The notes under the pieces: model-generated
What the model saw: the letters and a program-made list of their open reading frames with translations, nothing else
Database searches by the model: none
What the model was told of the DNA's origin: nothing
Program-made: the position numbers and the translations under genes
Part shown: positions 24,653 to 33,394 of the stretch, in pieces
Numbering within the stretch: the stretch's first letter is position 1
How the letters are laid out: the number at the start of each line of letters is the position of its first letter
DNA from: Acidobacteriota bacterium
GTDB taxonomy: Bacteria > Acidobacteriota > Blastocatellia > HR10
Reading direction: 5' to 3'
Length of the DNA: 64,000 nt
Assembly (NCBI GenBank): GCA_030550025.1
Contig: JAUQQC010000004.1
Location: 1-64,000, forward strand

Positions 24653-25513
24653 GTGTCGGCTATGGCGATCGCGATTCGGGATTTGGAGAGCATCGCGGAA
24701 TTACAGGCCGTCGAACAATTGCAACGGGACGTGTGGGGCTTCGCCGATCTGGACGTCGTGCCCAGCTCGCATCTGCGGGCGGCGCAGAAAGTCGGCGGCA
24801 TTCTCATCGGCGCCTTCGACGGCGAGCGGTTGATCGGTTTCGTCTATGGGTTCCTGGGTCTTGAGCACGGGCAGCTCACCATGCATTCGCACATGTTGGC
24901 TGTCCGACCCGAGTATCAGGGGCAAAATATCGGCTTCCTCCTCAAGCGGGCCCAACGGGAACGCGCGTTGGAACGCGGGATTCGATGGATCACCTGGACG
25001 TTCGATCCGCTCCAAGCGCGCAATGCCTATTTCAATTTCGCCAAGCTCGGTGTCTACGCCGATCGGTATGAGGTGAATTTCTACGGGGAGGCGAGTTCGA
25101 GTTTCCTCCACCAGGGATTGGGGACGGATCGGCTGTGGGTCAGTTGGCCGATTGCGAGTGCGCGCGTCGCCGAGCGCCTGCGGCGCGTCGAGGGTGGCGT
25201 GCGCGAAACGGCATCGCCGACATGGCGTCAATGGCCGATCGCGAACCCGCGCTCGGCGACCTCCGCGTTCCCTGCCGAGCGAGATCTCGACGCCCTGGTC
25301 CAAGGCGAGCCGTTTCTGGTGGAGATCCCGCTGGACATCAACGCGCTGAAGTCGCGGAATCTGGAGGCCGCGCGCCGCTGGAGAGAGAGCGTTCAGCGCG
25401 CGTTCCTGCGGGCGTTCGAGGCCGGGTACATCGCCGAGGAATTCTTCCGCGTCGAGGAGGAAGGGCGAGGCTTCTATTTCCTCACGCGCACCGACCCTTC
25501 CACGTGGTCATGA
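24653..25513 (+). CDS. GNAT-superfamily acetyltransferase (COG3375-like)
   Basis: A 286-residue protein whose first half is a GNAT domain: FDGERLIGFVYGFLGLEHG, then LAVRPEYQGQNIGFLLKRAQ, the acetyl-CoA loop (QGQNIG). The second half, with WPIASARVAERLR and FLVEIPLDINALKSR, matches the long GNAT-like family often annotated as predicted acetyltransferase. The substrate is not known. It starts with GTG (24653) or the ATG three codons later and converges on the cation transporter, overlapping its end by six bases. Confidence 0.8.
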   Translation: MSAMAIAIRDLESIAELQAVEQLQRDVWGFADLDVVPSSHLRAAQKVGGILIGAFDGERLIGFVYGFLGLEHGQLTMHSHMLAVRPEYQGQNIGFLLKRAQRERALERGIRWITWTFDPLQARNAYFNFAKLGVYADRYEVNFYGEASSSFLHQGLGTDRLWVSWPIASARVAERLRRVEGGVRETASPTWRQWPIANPRSATSAFPAERDLDALVQGEPFLVEIPLDINALKSRNLEAARRWRESVQRAFLRAFEAGYIAEEFFRVEEEGRGFYFLTRTDPSTWS

Positions 25514-26428
25514 GGGCTCCATGTGGATCGTGACCTGACAGGGGCCGAAGGCGTCATGAAGGCGCTCCTCGATCTGCTCGGTGATCTCATGAGCCGTCCG
25601 CACGTCCTCCGGTTTGAGGACGAGCACCAGGTCCAGGAAGATGCGTTCCCCATCGCTTCGTGAGCGGATGTCGCGAACCTGCTCGACGCCGGGCACGCTT
25701 CGGACGATCGCCTCGATGCGCTCGGGGGAGACCGGGGCGGCGTCGATGAGGATGGGGACCGTGCGGACGAAGATCTGCCACCCGCTCATCGCGATCGCGA
25801 CCGAGATAGCGATGGCCAGGAGCGGGTCCAGAATTGGGAGCCTCCACCGAATGAACACGAGGCCGACCAGCAACGCTCCGGTCACCAGGATGTCGCTCCG
25901 TGTATGCAGGGCGTCAGCCAGAAGGAACGGACTTCCGAGCGCGCGTCCCTTTCGGCGCTCATAGATGAAGACGGCGGCGTTGATGAAGATCGTCCCAATC
26001 AGGATCGCAAGGGTCAGGGGGTCGACATGGACGCGAATCCGCGAGGGATCTTGCAAGCGCTCTATCGCGCGGCTGATGATCTCGACGCACGTGATCAGGA
26101 GCACGCCGCCGAGGGTGAAAGCGGCCAGGGATTCGATCTTCCGATGCCCATAAGGGTGGCCAGCGTCGGGGGTGGCCGTCGCATAGCGGATGACAAGTAA
26201 GCCCACGATGTTGTTCATCGCATCCACGGAGGAATGCACCGCATCACTCAGGATGCTGAGCGAGTGCGCGCGCCAGCCGATCAGGAGTTTCCCGAAAACG
26301 ACCAGCACGTTCACGACGAAGATCCGGCGAAGAGTGCGTTGGACTTCTTCCCGATAGCCCGGTATGGGGAAAAGCGGTTTCCGCAGCGTGCGCCCCTGCC
26401 ACTCCGGCTTTTGCCTCTCAGTTCGCAC
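25508..26428 (-). CDS. Cation diffusion facilitator (CDF) metal transporter
   Basis: An inner-membrane divalent-cation/proton antiporter. The start is placed at GTG 26428 (MRTERQKPEWQG) because the preceding frame is unlike the family. Six helices; the metal sites are SDAVHSSVDAMNN (helix 2) and ADALHTRSDILVTG (helix 5) with HxxxD. The cytoplasmic C-terminal domain follows (SVPGVEQVRDIRSRSDGERI). GHPYGHRKIE is the conserved loop. Substrate may be Zn, Fe or Mn. Confidence 0.9.
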   Translation of the reverse strand: MRTERQKPEWQGRTLRKPLFPIPGYREEVQRTLRRIFVVNVLVVFGKLLIGWRAHSLSILSDAVHSSVDAMNNIVGLLVIRYATATPDAGHPYGHRKIESLAAFTLGGVLLITCVEIISRAIERLQDPSRIRVHVDPLTLAILIGTIFINAAVFIYERRKGRALGSPFLLADALHTRSDILVTGALLVGLVFIRWRLPILDPLLAIAISVAIAMSGWQIFVRTVPILIDAAPVSPERIEAIVRSVPGVEQVRDIRSRSDGERIFLDLVLVLKPEDVRTAHEITEQIEERLHDAFGPCQVTIHMEPS

Positions 26429-26542
26429 TTTTTCGAGTATAGGCGATGGGGGGGGAAGATTCAAAGCGCGAGGGCTCTTCGAGTGGCGCCGCTTGACGGC
26501 GCGAAACCGAGGATGGCAGTATTGTGTGGCGTTGGAGGTATG

Positions 26543-27289
26543 ATGCGGGAGATTGTCTATTGGTATGACTCCGTCACCTCCACCAACGATGTGGCGCGCG
26601 AGCTGGCCGAAGCCGGAGCCGAGGAAGGGACGACGGTCGTGGCTGCTGAGCAGACGGCGGGACGCGGGCGATACGCGCGGCGTTGGCATTCTCCGAAAGG
26701 GGAAGGGCTTTATCATTCGATCATCTTACGTCCTTCGGCTCCCCCCTCGCGCGCACCGCTGCTGGGACTCATCGCCGCCGTCGCGCTCGCCGAGACGCTG
26801 CGCGAGGACTATGGGGTCGTGGCCGACATCAAGTGGCCGAACGATGTGATGATCGGTGGGCGAAAGGTCGCGGGGATTCTCATGGAGTTGGAGACTGAGG
26901 ACGATCGCGTGAAGTATGTCGTTCTCGGCGTCGGGGTCAACATCAATCAAGCGAGCTTTCCCGAAGAGATCGCCGATGTGGCGACCTCGCTGCGTCGGGA
27001 GACGGGCATGATCTATGATGTGGAGCGATTTCGACATCGGCTCTTCGTTCGACTGCAGCGGTGGTATGAGGCCTGGAGGGCGGAAGGGGAGGCGCATGTC
27101 CTCGAACGCTATGAACAGCTCTCCAGTTACGTGCGCGGTCAGCAGGTGAGCGTGCTCTGCGGCGAGCGGCGCGTGCGCGGGCGAAGTCGCGGACTTGCGC
27201 CGACGGGCGCGTTACTTGTGGAGACCGAGGATGGGCGTCAGGAGGCCATTCTCACGGGAGAGGTGACGAAGCTGGAAGTCGTCAGCTGA
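26543..27289 (+). CDS. birA: Biotin-[acetyl-CoA-carboxylase] ligase
   Basis: Attaches biotin to carboxylase carrier protein via biotinyl-AMP. Motifs: SVTSTNDVARELAE, AAEQTAGRGRYARRWHSP (the GRGRxxRxW adenylate loop), IKWPNDVMIGGRKVAGIL, and the short SH3-like C-terminal domain. No N-terminal DNA-binding domain, so it is a group I enzyme without repressor function. Two adjacent ATGs occur (26540, 26543); GGAGGT sits four bases before the second, which is preferred. Confidence 0.93.
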   Translation: MREIVYWYDSVTSTNDVARELAEAGAEEGTTVVAAEQTAGRGRYARRWHSPKGEGLYHSIILRPSAPPSRAPLLGLIAAVALAETLREDYGVVADIKWPNDVMIGGRKVAGILMELETEDDRVKYVVLGVGVNINQASFPEEIADVATSLRRETGMIYDVERFRHRLFVRLQRWYEAWRAEGEAHVLERYEQLSSYVRGQQVSVLCGERRVRGRSRGLAPTGALLVETEDGRQEAILTGEVTKLEVVS

Positions 27290-27323
27290 ACGCGCTCGGG
27301 TGCGCTTCGGACGGGAGGCGGAG

Positions 27324-28460
27324 ATGAGGCTGTGGGCAAGACGGTTTGCGCTCGTGGTGGCTTGGGGGAGTCTCATGGCGTTGCCCCCGTCTTCCGGATG
27401 TTTGAAACGGGAGCCCGTTCCGCCCGAGGGCGTTCGGATCGAAGTCGTCGCGCAAGGGTTGCAGGTTCCCTGGGCCATAGATTTCGCCCCAGATGGGCGC
27501 ATCTTCCTGACGGAACGTCCCGGACGTATCCGCGTGATTCGCGGGCGGGAACTGCAGCCGGAGCCATGGGCGCAGCTCCCAGTCGCCCACGAAGGTGAAG
27601 GGGGGCTGCTCGGGCTCGCTCTCGATCCGAACTTCGCGGAGAACGGCTTCGTCTACGTCTATTTCACCTATCGAGAAGGGGATCGTCTCTGGAATCGCAT
27701 CGTGCGGCTTACGGAGCGCGAGGGGCGAGGCTCCGATCCCATCACTCTTCTGGATCGCATTCCGGGGAGCGTGATTCACAATGGGGGGCGCATCAAATTC
27801 GGCCCTGATGGGAAGCTCTACATCACGACGGGCGACGCCAATCGTCAATCCTTGGCACAGGATGTGATGTCCTTGGCCGGGAAAATCCTGCGCCTCAACC
27901 CTGATGGCTCGATCCCGGCGGATAATCCGTTCCCCGGCTCTCCCGTGTGGAGCTACGGGCATCGGAATCCGCAGGGCTTGGCGTGGCATCCAACTACTGG
28001 CGCACTCTTCAGTACGGAGCATGGGCCATCGGGACTGCCGCCCACTTGTTGCCACGATGAGGTGAATGTGATCGAGCCCGGACGGAACTACGGATGGCCG
28101 TACGTCTTCGGCATCGCTCGGGATCCGCGCTTTGTGGATCCCCTCTTGGAATCGGGCTTAGACACGTGGGCGCCTTCGGGGGCGACGTTCTATTCGGGAG
28201 ACCGCTTGCCGGAGGAGTGGCGCGGGCGCTTCTTCTTCGCCGCGCTGCGCGGGCAGCATCTGCAGCGAGTGACATTGCGAGCGCCGGATTTCCGAAGCGT
28301 GGAACAGGCGGAGAAGCTCTTTGTCGGCGACTTCGGGCGATTGCGCGATGTCGTTCAAGGCCCCGACGGATTTTTATATGTGGCGACCAGCAATCGCGAT
28401 GGGCGAGGTCTGCCGAGGGCGGGCGACGACCGCCTGCTGCGCATCGTTCCGGCCCAGTAA
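27324..28460 (+). CDS. PQQ-dependent aldose/sorbosone dehydrogenase-like lipoprotein
   Basis: A six-bladed beta-propeller of the soluble glucose dehydrogenase (GSDH) family. Signal and lipobox are MALPPSSGC. Family blocks: VPWAIDFAPDGRIFLTERPG, EGGLLGLALDPNF, GGRIKFGPDGKLYITTGD, YGHRNPQGLAWHP, EHGPSGLPPTCCHDEVN. Start ATG 27324 follows GGGAGGCGGAG. If PQQ is the cofactor it must be made or imported elsewhere; no pqq genes of the classical type are in this window. Confidence 0.88.
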   Translation: MRLWARRFALVVAWGSLMALPPSSGCLKREPVPPEGVRIEVVAQGLQVPWAIDFAPDGRIFLTERPGRIRVIRGRELQPEPWAQLPVAHEGEGGLLGLALDPNFAENGFVYVYFTYREGDRLWNRIVRLTEREGRGSDPITLLDRIPGSVIHNGGRIKFGPDGKLYITTGDANRQSLAQDVMSLAGKILRLNPDGSIPADNPFPGSPVWSYGHRNPQGLAWHPTTGALFSTEHGPSGLPPTCCHDEVNVIEPGRNYGWPYVFGIARDPRFVDPLLESGLDTWAPSGATFYSGDRLPEEWRGRFFFAALRGQHLQRVTLRAPDFRSVEQAEKLFVGDFGRLRDVVQGPDGFLYVATSNRDGRGLPRAGDDRLLRIVPAQ

Positions 28461-28496
28461 TCGGGCGGCAAGCGGCGCGCGTCGTGGAGGAAGAAG

Positions 28497-29207
28497 ATGG
28501 CGAGACCGGATTTCGTCTTCTTGGACGCCGGGGGGACGTTGATTCACACGCCGCGCTTGGAAGAGATCATCGCCCGCGCGTGCGCGCAACAAGGAGAGTG
28601 GATTGAGCAAGAGACGCTGAGCGACGCCGTCGGGCGCGCGCTCGAGCGCATGCATCCACCGCGCCCAACCTCGCTCGATCTCGATGCGTATCGGCATTGG
28701 TGGTGGCAGTTCGTGCATCTGGCGCTTGGGGAGGCCGGCTTTCGTGGAGATCCGGAGTGCGTCGCGTGGCGCCTGTGGGAAGAATATCGTTCGGGATGCT
28801 GGCTGCGACTCTTCCCGGATACGATCGAAGCGCTCGAGTGCCTCAGTGCGGCCGGATGTCGGCTCGGCGTCCTCTCGAATTGGGACGATACGTTGGAGAC
28901 GTTTCTCGTTCAGCTTGGCATTCGGGAGTACTTCGAATGCGTGGTCTCATCATATATGGCGAAGGTCGAGAAGCCCGATCCGGAAATCTTCGCCTACGCC
29001 TTGCGCTTGGTCGGCGTCGAAGCCGCGCGCGCTTGCCACATTGGGGACGACCTCGTGTTCGATTATCTGGGCGCTTTGGCGGCCGGCGTACGCCCGGTGC
29101 TCGTAGATTACACCGGGAAGCTCGCTGAAGCGGCCCTATCCGTGGAATGCCCCATTGTGCGCACGCTCAGCGAGGCCGCTCGCTTGATCTTGGCTGAGAG
29201 AGTGTGA
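28497..29207 (+). CDS. HAD-superfamily hydrolase (subfamily IA, HDHD3-like)
   Basis: A small-molecule phosphatase-like protein of 236 residues. Motif I is FLDAGGTLIHTP, where the usual second Asp is Gly as in HDHD3/REG-2-like members; motif II is VLSNWDDT; motif III includes EKPDPEIF; motif IV is HIGDDLVFDYLGAL. A helical cap lies between residues 20 and 90. Loss of the second Asp may mean weak or altered phosphatase activity. It converges with the MFS gene and overlaps its end by 41 bp. Confidence 0.88.
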   Translation: MARPDFVFLDAGGTLIHTPRLEEIIARACAQQGEWIEQETLSDAVGRALERMHPPRPTSLDLDAYRHWWWQFVHLALGEAGFRGDPECVAWRLWEEYRSGCWLRLFPDTIEALECLSAAGCRLGVLSNWDDTLETFLVQLGIREYFECVVSSYMAKVEKPDPEIFAYALRLVGVEAARACHIGDDLVFDYLGALAAGVRPVLVDYTGKLAEAALSVECPIVRTLSEAARLILAERV

Positions 29208-30396
29208 CTTCCTGGACGGGAGACAGCAGTTGGCCTCGCCAGAGCCAGAGCAACAGCAGGCTTACTCCATTCATGAGGGCGGCGAAGCCGAAGCCCACTT
29301 CCGGTCCATAAGCGCTCCAGAGCGCTCCGACCAGGAGACTGGAGAGCAGATCGCCCACCCCGTTGGCTGCGCCGAGAGCGCCAAAGCCCGTGCCGCGGGC
29401 GGAGGCAGGCAGCAATTCGGCCGATACGGTCGGCTCCATCGCTTCGATGCCGCCGATGGCCAGGCCGGCCAGGGCGAAGAGCAGAAGCAGCAGCGGTGTG
29501 TTCGCTTCTGCATAGGCGAATCCAATGGCGACTAGAGCGAAGCCGAGATAGCTCGCACCCAACACATTGAGACTTCCCACGCGATGAGCCAAAGTGCCGA
29601 GCGCATAGGCACTCGCGGCCTGGGTGCCGTTGAAGAGCACGTAGAGGGCCATGGCCATCTCCGGCCTCCCGGTCAGCTCCGTCGCGCGAAGCACCAGGAG
29701 CGTCGGCGCGAACTGTCCGAGTCCAAACACGCCGGCGATGAGGAGGAAGAGGAAGAAGGGGCGGGGCAGATGTCGGACCTCTGCGAAAAGGGTTCGGGGT
29801 GGCTGCGGTGAGCGCTTCGCTTCGGAGACAAAGAGTGCGATGGCGAGCGCGGCGAGCGTTCCTGGGATGAGGGCGAGGGCGAAGATGTGGCGATAGCTCG
29901 CTCCGGCATTGAGCAAGCTGAGAGCGAGAATTGGTGCGACCAACGCGCCGATTGTATCCATCGCGCGCTCGAAGCCGAAGGCGTGGCCGTACGCATCGCG
30001 CGAGACTGTGTCCGCGAGCAAGGCATTGCGCGCTGGAGTTCGCCACCCGCGCGCCATCCACGCGAGCGCTCGTCCGAGCAAGATCACCGGCCAGCTCCCA
30101 GCCAGCGCGAAGCTCGCCGTCGCCACCGTCGTCACTACGTATCCGGAGACGGCGACGGGCTTGCGTCGCCCCATGCGATCGGTCAACCATCCGCCGATGA
30201 GTTTGAAAAAACTCGCCAAGCCGTCGGCGATCCCCTCGATCGCTCCCAGCGCCAGCGGCGTCGCGCGAATCTCCAGCGCGAGGAAAGCCGGCAGCACCGT
30301 CGTCGCCATCTCGTGGCTGATATCGGAGAAGAGGCTGGCCAATCCGATGGCCAGCACGTTGCGCGTCAACCAGCTTCGACGAGGCATCATCGTCAT
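29167..30396 (-). CDS. MFS transporter
   Basis: A 409-residue, twelve-helix major facilitator. The loop GGWLTDRMGRRKPVAVSGYV between helices 2 and 3 is the classical MFS motif A. The later ASAYALGTLAHRVGS loop mirrors it in the second half. It resembles the YfkF/multidrug-like group of bacterial MFS proteins; substrate unknown. The stop lies inside the 3' end of the convergent HAD gene. Confidence 0.85.
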   Translation of the reverse strand: MTMMPRRSWLTRNVLAIGLASLFSDISHEMATTVLPAFLALEIRATPLALGAIEGIADGLASFFKLIGGWLTDRMGRRKPVAVSGYVVTTVATASFALAGSWPVILLGRALAWMARGWRTPARNALLADTVSRDAYGHAFGFERAMDTIGALVAPILALSLLNAGASYRHIFALALIPGTLAALAIALFVSEAKRSPQPPRTLFAEVRHLPRPFFLFLLIAGVFGLGQFAPTLLVLRATELTGRPEMAMALYVLFNGTQAASAYALGTLAHRVGSLNVLGASYLGFALVAIGFAYAEANTPLLLLLFALAGLAIGGIEAMEPTVSAELLPASARGTGFGALGAANGVGDLLSSLLVGALWSAYGPEVGFGFAALMNGVSLLLLWLWRGQLLSPVQEVTLSQPRSSERPR

Positions 30397-30402
30397 GTAG
30401 GC

Positions 30403-30864
30403 TCATTTTCTCGCCCTGACGTCCGAGGTGGGCGAGAGGACGAAGGTGATATAGGTGCGAGCGTGATCTTCCGTCAATTCCACCCGACACGTCCGCCGTC
30501 CTTTTCGACCATCGAGAGCCAGGAACCCTTCGCTCGGCTCTTGCTCGTGCACGTCCCATCCCTCTCGGGGCAAGCCTTCGCGGTAGAAGGCGAGCACCGG
30601 TGGGAGCCCATCGCTTGTTGTGAACGTCACCGTGAGCTGAGTGGCGGTTCGATGAGTAACGAGCACAGTTGCTCCGGGATAGACCGGCACATCCAAGGGG
30701 AAGCCTTCCGGCAAGGGTGGGGATGGCCGCACCTCGCCCGATTCATGTGGGGGAGAGGGAGTTTCGCTCCTTGGCCCGTGACGGCTCGGCTCCGAACCGG
30801 TCGTAGGCGAGCGGCGGCATCCCCCTCCAAGGAGGAGAATGAGGCCGAGCGTCGGGGCAAGCAT
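30403..30864 (-). CDS. Hypothetical lipoprotein
   Basis: The start is taken at ATG 30864, which yields MLAPTLGLILLLGGGC, a short signal with lipobox GGGC. The mature part is a small beta/alpha domain (PLPEGFPLDVPVYPGATVLV, then TFTTSDGLPPVLAFYREGLP), resembling the acidobacterial small lipoproteins with a PVYPGA motif. It lies six bases upstream of the MFS gene and 32 bp after murQ on the same strand. Function unknown. Confidence 0.6.
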   Translation of the reverse strand: MLAPTLGLILLLGGGCRRSPTTGSEPSRHGPRSETPSPPHESGEVRPSPPLPEGFPLDVPVYPGATVLVTHRTATQLTVTFTTSDGLPPVLAFYREGLPREGWDVHEQEPSEGFLALDGRKGRRTCRVELTEDHARTYITFVLSPTSDVRARK

Positions 30865-30896
30865 CCGACGCCAAAGAACTCGTTCGCGGGGATTTC

Positions 30897-31802
30897 TCAG
30901 ACCGATGCGGTGAGCTTTCGGATCGCGCGTTTGATGGAGAAGTGGCTCTCTTCCAAAGCGCGTCGCGCTTCTTCCTGAGTGGCGCCGGTCTTCAGCATCA
31001 CGATAAGCGTTTTCAGCTCCCATTCGATCTCCTCCAATCGGCGATGGGCCTCTTCTTCCGAGAGGGCGAATTCCTGCCGGAGGATCGAGATGGCGCGCCG
31101 TCGCAGCTTCTCGTTCTTCAACTGCAGGTTCGACATCAGATTGCCATAGGTATAGCCGAGCTTGATCATCGCCGCCGTGCTGAGCATATTGAGGACCATC
31201 TTCTCGGCCGTCCCCGCTTTCAAGCGGGTTGAGCCAGCGATCACCTCCGGTCCGACAATGGGTGTGATCGTGAGATCGGCAACGCGCGCGATCTCTGGAT
31301 TTGGGTTACATGCGATGCCAATGGTGATCGCTCCCAGAGAGCGTGCGGCCTTCAGCGCGCCCAAGGTGAACGGTGTGCGTCCGCTCGCTGTCACGCCCAC
31401 GACGACATCGCCGGCTGTCACTCCGCGTTCGGCGACGGCTGCGGCTCCGGCCATCGGATCGTCCTCGGCCGCTTCGACCGCGCGGTAGCAGGCTTCGTAC
31501 CCCCCGGCCAGAATCGCTTGGATCTTCTCCGGGGCCACGCCGAACGTGGGCGGACATTCGACGGCATCGAGCACTCCCAAACGGCCGCTCGTCCCCGTCC
31601 CGACGTAGAAGAGGCGTCCTCCCCTCCGCAAGCATTCCACGATCACCTCCACCGCTGCCGCGATGCGCTCCAGTTCGCGTCCGACGGCCTCCGCCACGAG
31701 CTTGTCCTCCTCGTTCATGAGACGGAGGATCTCTAACGTGCTCCGCTCATCGATGTCCCGCGTGCGAGGGTTCGCTTGTTCCGTGATCAACTCTCCCGTC
31801 AT
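30897..31802 (-). CDS. murQ: N-acetylmuramic acid 6-phosphate etherase
   Basis: Cleaves the lactyl ether of MurNAc-6-P during cell-wall recycling. ATG 31802 follows GAGGAGGGACG. SIS-domain signatures: RLFYVGTGTSGRLGVLDAVE, CPPTFG, GVTASGRTPFTLGAL, and the C-terminal UBA-like helices (REFALSEEEAHRRLEE). Length 301 fits. No PTS or MurNAc kinase is visible nearby, so recycling through an AnmK-like kinase encoded elsewhere is likely. Confidence 0.95.
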   Translation of the reverse strand: MTGELITEQANPRTRDIDERSTLEILRLMNEEDKLVAEAVGRELERIAAAVEVIVECLRRGGRLFYVGTGTSGRLGVLDAVECPPTFGVAPEKIQAILAGGYEACYRAVEAAEDDPMAGAAAVAERGVTAGDVVVGVTASGRTPFTLGALKAARSLGAITIGIACNPNPEIARVADLTITPIVGPEVIAGSTRLKAGTAEKMVLNMLSTAAMIKLGYTYGNLMSNLQLKNEKLRRRAISILRQEFALSEEEAHRRLEEIEWELKTLIVMLKTGATQEEARRALEESHFSIKRAIRKLTASV

Positions 31803-31840
31803 CGCTCGTCCCTCCTCGGCAACGAGTTCACAGGTGGCGC

Positions 31841-33394
31841 TCACCACCTGGGGCGAGGGCCGGCCACCCCGAGTGCCATCACGAAGATCGCGCTTTTGCC
31901 CCTCGCATGAGGCGAGAAGAACGCCGTCACGTCATCGTCGTAAAAGGTCAAGCCCGTCGCCCCTCGGCGCAGCGCGTAAGCCGCCAGGTAGAACTTCCCA
32001 CCAATGATCCCAGCCTCCAATTGCGCGAGCCGATACCCGCGATTCCCATAATGCGCGAGAATCGTATGGAGATCGGCCAAGAAGAAAACGGTCGCGCTCG
32101 CATCCCCTCCGAGGTCTTGCTCCAGGCACAGATAGCGGGAGTCGCGACGGAAATCGCCCGACTTCAGCAGCTCCAAGGACTTCTGGGAGTAGTGAAAAGC
32201 ATACGCTCCCGGAGCAAGCGGCTGCACAGCATGCGCGTTCACATAGAGATCGTTGAGCGGGCCATCGAGGGCATCGCACGCAAATTCTCGCGTCCCGTAG
32301 TCCAGGATCGTGGAGAGTTCCGAGAGGGAGATGGGCTTGCGGGCGAAGCGCCGGGTGGATGCGCGACGTCGAATGACGGATTCGACCGACTCTTCAGGCA
32401 GCGCCGATGGTGCAATCGGATCCAGGGGGAGAAGCGGAGCCTGTGGATCCGGCTCTCCCCGTCGCAGGGGCTGCGCGCGCCAGGCGCGAACTTCCGCGGC
32501 GTCCTGAAGCCGCGAGGCCGCATGCATCTGCCGGATGAGCGGATACGGGACCTCCTCGCGTGAGAGGGGGACGACCGCCCACTTCACTTCCGGCAGCGTC
32601 CACGTCTCGTTCGACACCGAGATGGGCTCGGCGGTCTGCCCAAGGGCCAGAAGCGCCAGACTCAACTCGCGCTCCCCATCCACGCCCACAAGATGATTGA
32701 TCGCATCGTCCTGAAATCCCACGATGAGCTTGTGCGGGAGCCGCCAAGCCGTGGCCGTGGCCATTGCGTTGGCTAAGATCATGCCGCAGTCCCAGAAGTG
32801 ATAACGATACGCTCGAGCACGATACTTCCAGGCGCTTCGCCACGAGAGCGCTGTGTAGACGAAGATCACCGGTGCCCAAAGGAGTGCGGGCTCGTGCGCT
32901 GCTGCCGCCGCCAAGAACGCCCGATGGTCGCCGGCCCGCAAGCGCCGAAGGCCGAAGTCCATTGGGCTGAAATGGTATACGCCAGCGGGCAGGTCGGGCA
33001 GATCGGCGCAGACGAGGTAAACCTCGATGGGGTAAAGCGCTCCGGCACACGCGGCCGCGCGAAAGAAGAATTCCCCGCCGGGATACGTCTTCTTCTTCGT
33101 GATGCCCGCTGAGTAGAAGAGAATGTGGGCGAGCTGGGCGAGCGTCGGTCGCACTTCGAGCGACGCCATCGCCGGGCCCGGCGAAGGTACTTTCTCCCCA
33201 AGGGCGATGAAGGTCGAAACGCCCGTCTCCGGCAGCTCGCGCGGCAGCGGAATTGCCTCCAGCTCCGGATAGATCTTGAACGGCAGCGGTTGATTCTCCC
33301 AATCGAGGAAGTGCGTGCTCGTGCGCACGCTCCAATAGGAGTGTTTGGTCGCCTCGTGATATTTCCACGCGATCGTCGTGTCCTGGTTCAGCAT
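31841..33394 (-). CDS. SagB/ThcOx-like dehydrogenase with two nitroreductase domains
   Basis: A 517-residue protein built from two nitroreductase-fold halves. The N-half has AGALYPIEVYLVCADLPDLP and YHFWDCGMILANAMATATAW; the C-half has RRRASTRRFARKPISLSEL and YRLAQLEAGIIGGKFYLAAY. SagB-type FMN enzymes oxidise azolines to azoles in RiPP pathways, but no YcaO or precursor is visible here. Stand-alone double-domain members are common in bacteria with unknown roles. It overlaps the stop of the DUF4097 gene; the ATG at 33394 or GTG at 33397 could start it. Confidence 0.82.
   Translation of the reverse strand: MLNQDTTIAWKYHEATKHSYWSVRTSTHFLDWENQPLPFKIYPELEAIPLPRELPETGVSTFIALGEKVPSPGPAMASLEVRPTLAQLAHILFYSAGITKKKTYPGGEFFFRAAACAGALYPIEVYLVCADLPDLPAGVYHFSPMDFGLRRLRAGDHRAFLAAAAAHEPALLWAPVIFVYTALSWRSAWKYRARAYRYHFWDCGMILANAMATATAWRLPHKLIVGFQDDAINHLVGVDGERELSLALLALGQTAEPISVSNETWTLPEVKWAVVPLSREEVPYPLIRQMHAASRLQDAAEVRAWRAQPLRRGEPDPQAPLLPLDPIAPSALPEESVESVIRRRASTRRFARKPISLSELSTILDYGTREFACDALDGPLNDLYVNAHAVQPLAPGAYAFHYSQKSLELLKSGDFRRDSRYLCLEQDLGGDASATVFFLADLHTILAHYGNRGYRLAQLEAGIIGGKFYLAAYALRRGATGLTFYDDDVTAFFSPHARGKSAIFVMALGVAGPRPRW

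Noticed and set aside
31841-33394. SagB-like gene as part of an azole RiPP cluster
   Set aside because: No YcaO, docking protein or precursor-like ORF was seen within 10 kb on either side.
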